Assembly: GCF_007097265.1 (NCBI RefSeq)
Contig: NZ_VJZP01000018.1
Span: forward strand, 1 to 64,000
DNA: 64,000 nt
From: Flavobacterium gawalongense
GTDB taxonomy: Bacteria; Bacteroidota; Bacteroidia; Flavobacteriales; Flavobacteriaceae
Direction: 5' to 3'
Shown here: one piece after another, positions 61,105 to 64,000 of the stretch
Layout: each line of letters starts with the position of its first letter
How positions within the stretch are numbered: position 1 is the first letter of the stretch
Translations under genes and position numbers: made by a program
Notes under the pieces: generated by a model
The model's input: the letters and a program-made list of their open reading frames with translations, nothing else
What the model was told of the DNA's origin: nothing
Database searches by the model: none

Positions 61105-63603
61105 ATGAAGCAATTGTGTTTGTTTTTCTTTTTTTTAACGCTTTCGCTTCAGGCGCAATTTCAGGTAAATGGAATTGTAAAAGAATCCACAACGAATAAA
61201 CCCCTTCCTTTTGCAACAATTACCACAAATAATGGAATAAATACCATATCTGATGTTGATGGAAAGTTTAGTATTTTATCTACAATCGTCATTTCAACTT
61301 TTGATGTTTCGTATATTGGTTTCACCAAATCTACTGTTACTGTCGAAAAAAATAAAAAATATTACGCAGTAGTTCTTTCCCAAAGAACAAATGATTTGAA
61401 TGAAGTGGTTGTTCCAAGCGAAAACCCCGCTTTGTCCATTATAAAAAAAGCAATTGAAAACAAAGACAACAATAATCCACAAAAAAAACTCAGCCGTTTT
61501 GAGTTTAAATCCTACAACAAACTCATTTTAACCGCTAATCCTGATTCTATTGATGGAAGAATAGATTCTGTTTTTGTTAAAAAATCTGTTGGGGCAACAT
61601 TCTCTAAAATTGACTCTTCTGATTATAAATTTAAAGAAATCATACGCCAACAACATCTGTTTCAAACCGAAAAGGTATCCCAATATCAATTCAGTAATGC
61701 TAAATTAAAAGAAACGATATTAGGTACAAAAATGGCTGGTTTCAAACAACCCGTTTATGAAATCATTGCTTTTAACTTACAGTCATTTTCGATTTATGAT
61801 TCCAGTTACGAGCTTTTTGAAACTAAATACAACAGCCCCATTGCCAATGATGCGCTAAAAGATTACAATTATAAACTACTGGATTCTTTAATCATAGAGG
61901 GTAGAAATACCTATATGATTTATTTTAAAAACAAAAAGAAAAGAAAAGCATCCGGATTAGAAGGAGTGCTTTATATTGACCAAAATAATTTTGCTGTAGC
62001 CAGAGCGGTCATGCGAATAAAAGGAGTTCTTGACATTAGCGGAATACATGATTTTAAATACATTCCAAATGACGATTTATGGTTTCCATCAGATAAGACT
62101 TTTAAAATTGTAAAAGGCAAAAACGATGATGACATAAAAATTCTTGGCGGAACCGTTCAATTTGATGGTGATATAAAGAAGGATTTTAAAAGAAGAAAAA
62201 AAGAAGCCTCCGATTATACCTATCTGCTATCACAAAGCAACAACTTTGATGTTCATTACAACACCCCTATTCAAATTAAAAAATCATCTATTGCAATCGA
62301 AATCAAAGACGATGCGATCAACAAACCTGAAAGTTTTTGGAACACTTACAGAAAAGACAGTTTAGACAATCGAAGTCAAAAAACATATTTGGCTCTCGAT
62401 AGTATTTCTTCCAAAAAACGAATTGAAAGCCGCATCCGTTTTGGCAGAAAAATCATCAATGGGTATTTACCCGTGGGGAAATTTGATTTAGACTTACGCA
62501 AATTGTTTAGTTATAATAATTACGAAGGGTTCCGATTGGGAATTGGCGGAGTCACAAACGAACAATTTTCAAAGAAATACAGAATCGAAGGCTACTGTGC
62601 TTATGGCACAAAAGATGGGAATTTCAAATATAATTTGGGAATGGCGACTCGAGTAGGCAAATTTTCCAATTCCTGGATTGGCATTTCTTATACTGATGAT
62701 GTTCGAGAAATTGCAAGCACCGTATTTGCGATTGATAAAAAAGCTTTTAAAATCTATGACCCAAGACCCATAAACATCAGTACGTTTTACAATTACGTCA
62801 GCTGGAAAACATTTATAGAAACGAAAATCATTCCAAAAACCGAAAGTATCTGGGAACTTTCCCGTACTGCTGTCGAACCCAAATTCAATTACATATATAA
62901 CGCGAACGGAAAACTGTATTCCAATTACATTATGACAACAGCCATGGTTTCTTTACGCTGGAATCCATTTAGCGATTATATGCAAACCCCAACCGGAAGA
63001 ATTGAAGTAGAAAAACGTTTTCCAAAATTTACTTTTCAATACACCCAATCGGTACCTAAAATTTGGGAAAATGATTTCGATTTTAGTAAAATAGATTTCA
63101 AAACGGAGTATGAAAAAAAATATTTGAACGGTCAAAAAACAAGTTTACTTTTTGAAGCGGGATATGCTTTTGGCGATGTTCCATTAACCCATTTGTACAA
63201 TACTTCTCCAAATAATATTACTAAAGAAACCATTATTCAAAGAATGACTTTTTCAGGAAAAAACAGTTTTGAAACGATGTTTTTCAATGAGTTTTTTTCC
63301 AGTGAATATGCATTCTTTCAATTCAAACATGGTTTTAGTCGGGTGACATTATTTAAAAAAATAAAACCGTCCTTGGTTCTTGTATCCCGAATGGCCTGGG
63401 GAAATTTGCAAAAACCGGAACAACACATCGGACTGGATTATAAAACGCTGAATGAAGGTTATTTTGAATCCGGAATAGAACTCAATCAAATTTTCAAAGG
63501 ATTGGGATTAAGTGGGTTTTACCGTTACGGACCCAATCAACTTCCTAAATTTGAAGATAATATAGCAGTAAAAATAAGTTATGTACTTAATTTAGGGCTT
63601 TAA
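61105..63603 (+). CDS. DUF5686 outer-membrane protein with carboxypeptidase-like domain
   Basis: An 832-residue protein with a signal peptide (about 1-18, ending LQAQ), a carboxypeptidase-D-like beta sandwich (about 20-105, FQVNGIVKESTTNKPLPFATI) and a long DUF5686-type region that becomes a C-terminal beta-barrel (from about 450, ending VKISYVLNLGL). Motifs ENPALSIIKKAIENKDNNNP (about 110-129) and GRKIINGYLPVGKFDLDLRKLFSYNNYEGFRLGIGG (about 448-483) are family-typical. Function is unknown; members resemble TonB receptors without a plug. Single gene. Confidence 0.88.
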   Translation: MKQLCLFFFFLTLSLQAQFQVNGIVKESTTNKPLPFATITTNNGINTISDVDGKFSILSTIVISTFDVSYIGFTKSTVTVEKNKKYYAVVLSQRTNDLNEVVVPSENPALSIIKKAIENKDNNNPQKKLSRFEFKSYNKLILTANPDSIDGRIDSVFVKKSVGATFSKIDSSDYKFKEIIRQQHLFQTEKVSQYQFSNAKLKETILGTKMAGFKQPVYEIIAFNLQSFSIYDSSYELFETKYNSPIANDALKDYNYKLLDSLIIEGRNTYMIYFKNKKKRKASGLEGVLYIDQNNFAVARAVMRIKGVLDISGIHDFKYIPNDDLWFPSDKTFKIVKGKNDDDIKILGGTVQFDGDIKKDFKRRKKEASDYTYLLSQSNNFDVHYNTPIQIKKSSIAIEIKDDAINKPESFWNTYRKDSLDNRSQKTYLALDSISSKKRIESRIRFGRKIINGYLPVGKFDLDLRKLFSYNNYEGFRLGIGGVTNEQFSKKYRIEGYCAYGTKDGNFKYNLGMATRVGKFSNSWIGISYTDDVREIASTVFAIDKKAFKIYDPRPINISTFYNYVSWKTFIETKIIPKTESIWELSRTAVEPKFNYIYNANGKLYSNYIMTTAMVSLRWNPFSDYMQTPTGRIEVEKRFPKFTFQYTQSVPKIWENDFDFSKIDFKTEYEKKYLNGQKTSLLFEAGYAFGDVPLTHLYNTSPNNITKETIIQRMTFSGKNSFETMFFNEFFSSEYAFFQFKHGFSRVTLFKKIKPSLVLVSRMAWGNLQKPEQHIGLDYKTLNEGYFESGIELNQIFKGLGLSGFYRYGPNQLPKFEDNIAVKISYVLNLGL

Positions 63604-63608
63604 ACTAA

Positions 63609-63651
63609 AAACAAAGTCCTGCAAGTTTTATATAAATGCAGGACTTTGTTT
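63609..63651. terminator. Bidirectional terminator between convergent genes
   Basis: A 15-bp perfect stem (AAACAAAGTCCTGCA / TGCAGGACTTTGTTT) with a 13-nt loop. Confidence 0.85.
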
Positions 63652-63669
63652 GTTTCCATTTAAAATATT

Positions 63670-64000
63670 TTATGGTTTAATAATCAATACCGATGGCGTA
63701 TTATTGAGCCAAATACTGTGGGAATCCAACAGTTTTTTCCAACTTTCTAAACTAATGATCATCAAATCCTGATGCTCTAAAAACTCTTTTTTAATCGTTC
63801 TTTCCTGCATCATCATAATATGATTGGGCGCTATTTGTTCTATGGAACGAATTCCTTCTTGGATTTTTCGATTGTTTCTAATGTGCCCAACCGCATCCAA
63901 AACCGTAATTTGAGAACCGTTATTGTGAATCAATTTTTGTGCAAATTCAATCAAAAAGGCATCTTCATCACTAAAAATAGGCATGAAAACCTGATTTATT
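63670..64000 (-). CDS. C-terminal part of a probable cation/proton antiporter (partial)
   Basis: The frame stays open through the window edge: codons before the Met at 63984 read I-N-Q-V-F with no stop, so this is the 3' end of a longer gene. The visible 110 residues look like a universal-stress-protein-type alpha/beta domain (VFMPIFSDEDAFLIEFAQKLIHNNGSQITVLDAVGH ... DLMIISLESWKKLLDSHSIWLNNTPSVLIIKP). Such a domain ends Kef/NhaP-like antiporters in flavobacteria, as I recall; a stand-alone stress protein is the alternative. The transporter part is outside the window. Confidence 0.55.
   Translation of the reverse strand, partial: INQVFMPIFSDEDAFLIEFAQKLIHNNGSQITVLDAVGHIRNNRKIQEGIRSIEQIAPNHIMMMQERTIKKEFLEHQDLMIISLESWKKLLDSHSIWLNNTPSVLIIKP

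Overview
The window looks like chromosome of a Flavobacterium-type member of the Bacteroidetes. It is AT-rich. Several intergenic regions carry the lineage's promoter signature (TAnnTTTG as the -7 box) close to start codons, there is no Shine-Dalgarno pattern, and it encodes a type IX secretion sorting domain, TonB-dependent receptors and Bacteroidetes-only families (DUF4271, DUF4296, DUF3098, DUF3109, DUF5686). About 58 protein genes are supported. I see no tRNA, rRNA, CRISPR array, transposase, integrase or prophage gene.

Layout. 0.3-9.3 kb: an Lrp/AsnC regulator divergent from metE, an RDD membrane protein, a one-TM hypothetical protein, and the class I ribonucleotide reductase genes (nrdB upstream of nrdA, with a 54-bp perfect palindrome between them and DnaA-box-like sites at the nrdB promoter). 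9.5-23.2 kb: housekeeping genes including marC, a short FAD-only flavoprotein, an acyltransferase, an S41 protease, dCMP deaminase, a HupE-like protein, TerB, fbp, GNAT, aspartokinase, a large outer-membrane protein and a glycosyltransferase. 23.4-36.2 kb: a phosphate locus. On the minus strand lie phoB-phoR and oprP-like porin-pstS-pstC-pstA-pstB-phoU. Divergent on the plus strand are a TonB-dependent receptor, a beta-helix lipoprotein and a minimal T9SS-sorted protein. Three transcription units carry direct repeats of TTAACAT spaced by 4 nt, which look like this organism's Pho box. 36.3-45.2 kb: LuxE-like acyl-protein synthetase, tyrS, epimerase, pyrC, polyprenol-phosphate glycosyltransferase, hemD, a second Lrp and a zinc peptidase. 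45.4-57.7 kb: leuS, which has absorbed two intergenic-type repeats in frame, then a molybdate locus (modA, tandem-TOBE protein, modB, modC, ModE-type HTH, TonB-dependent receptor), then ftsX-DUF3098-uppP-truB. A direct repeat marks both ends of the molybdate locus, suggesting it was inserted between leuS and ftsX. 57.7-64 kb: a thioredoxin-like protein, patatin, pyrH-frr, a DUF5686 outer-membrane protein and the 3' end of a probable cation/proton antiporter.

How the genes work together. The phosphate genes form a complete route: outer-membrane porin, possibly a TonB receptor with surface lipoprotein, periplasmic PstS, PstCAB, PhoU and the PhoR/PhoB switch. The mod genes form a parallel route for molybdate, with a candidate outer-membrane receptor and with the two parts of a ModE regulator (HTH and molybdate-binding TOBE domains) on separate polypeptides. 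These two loci, with their shared cis motifs, are the most interesting parts of the window. All assignments come from reading the sequence; no database search was possible.
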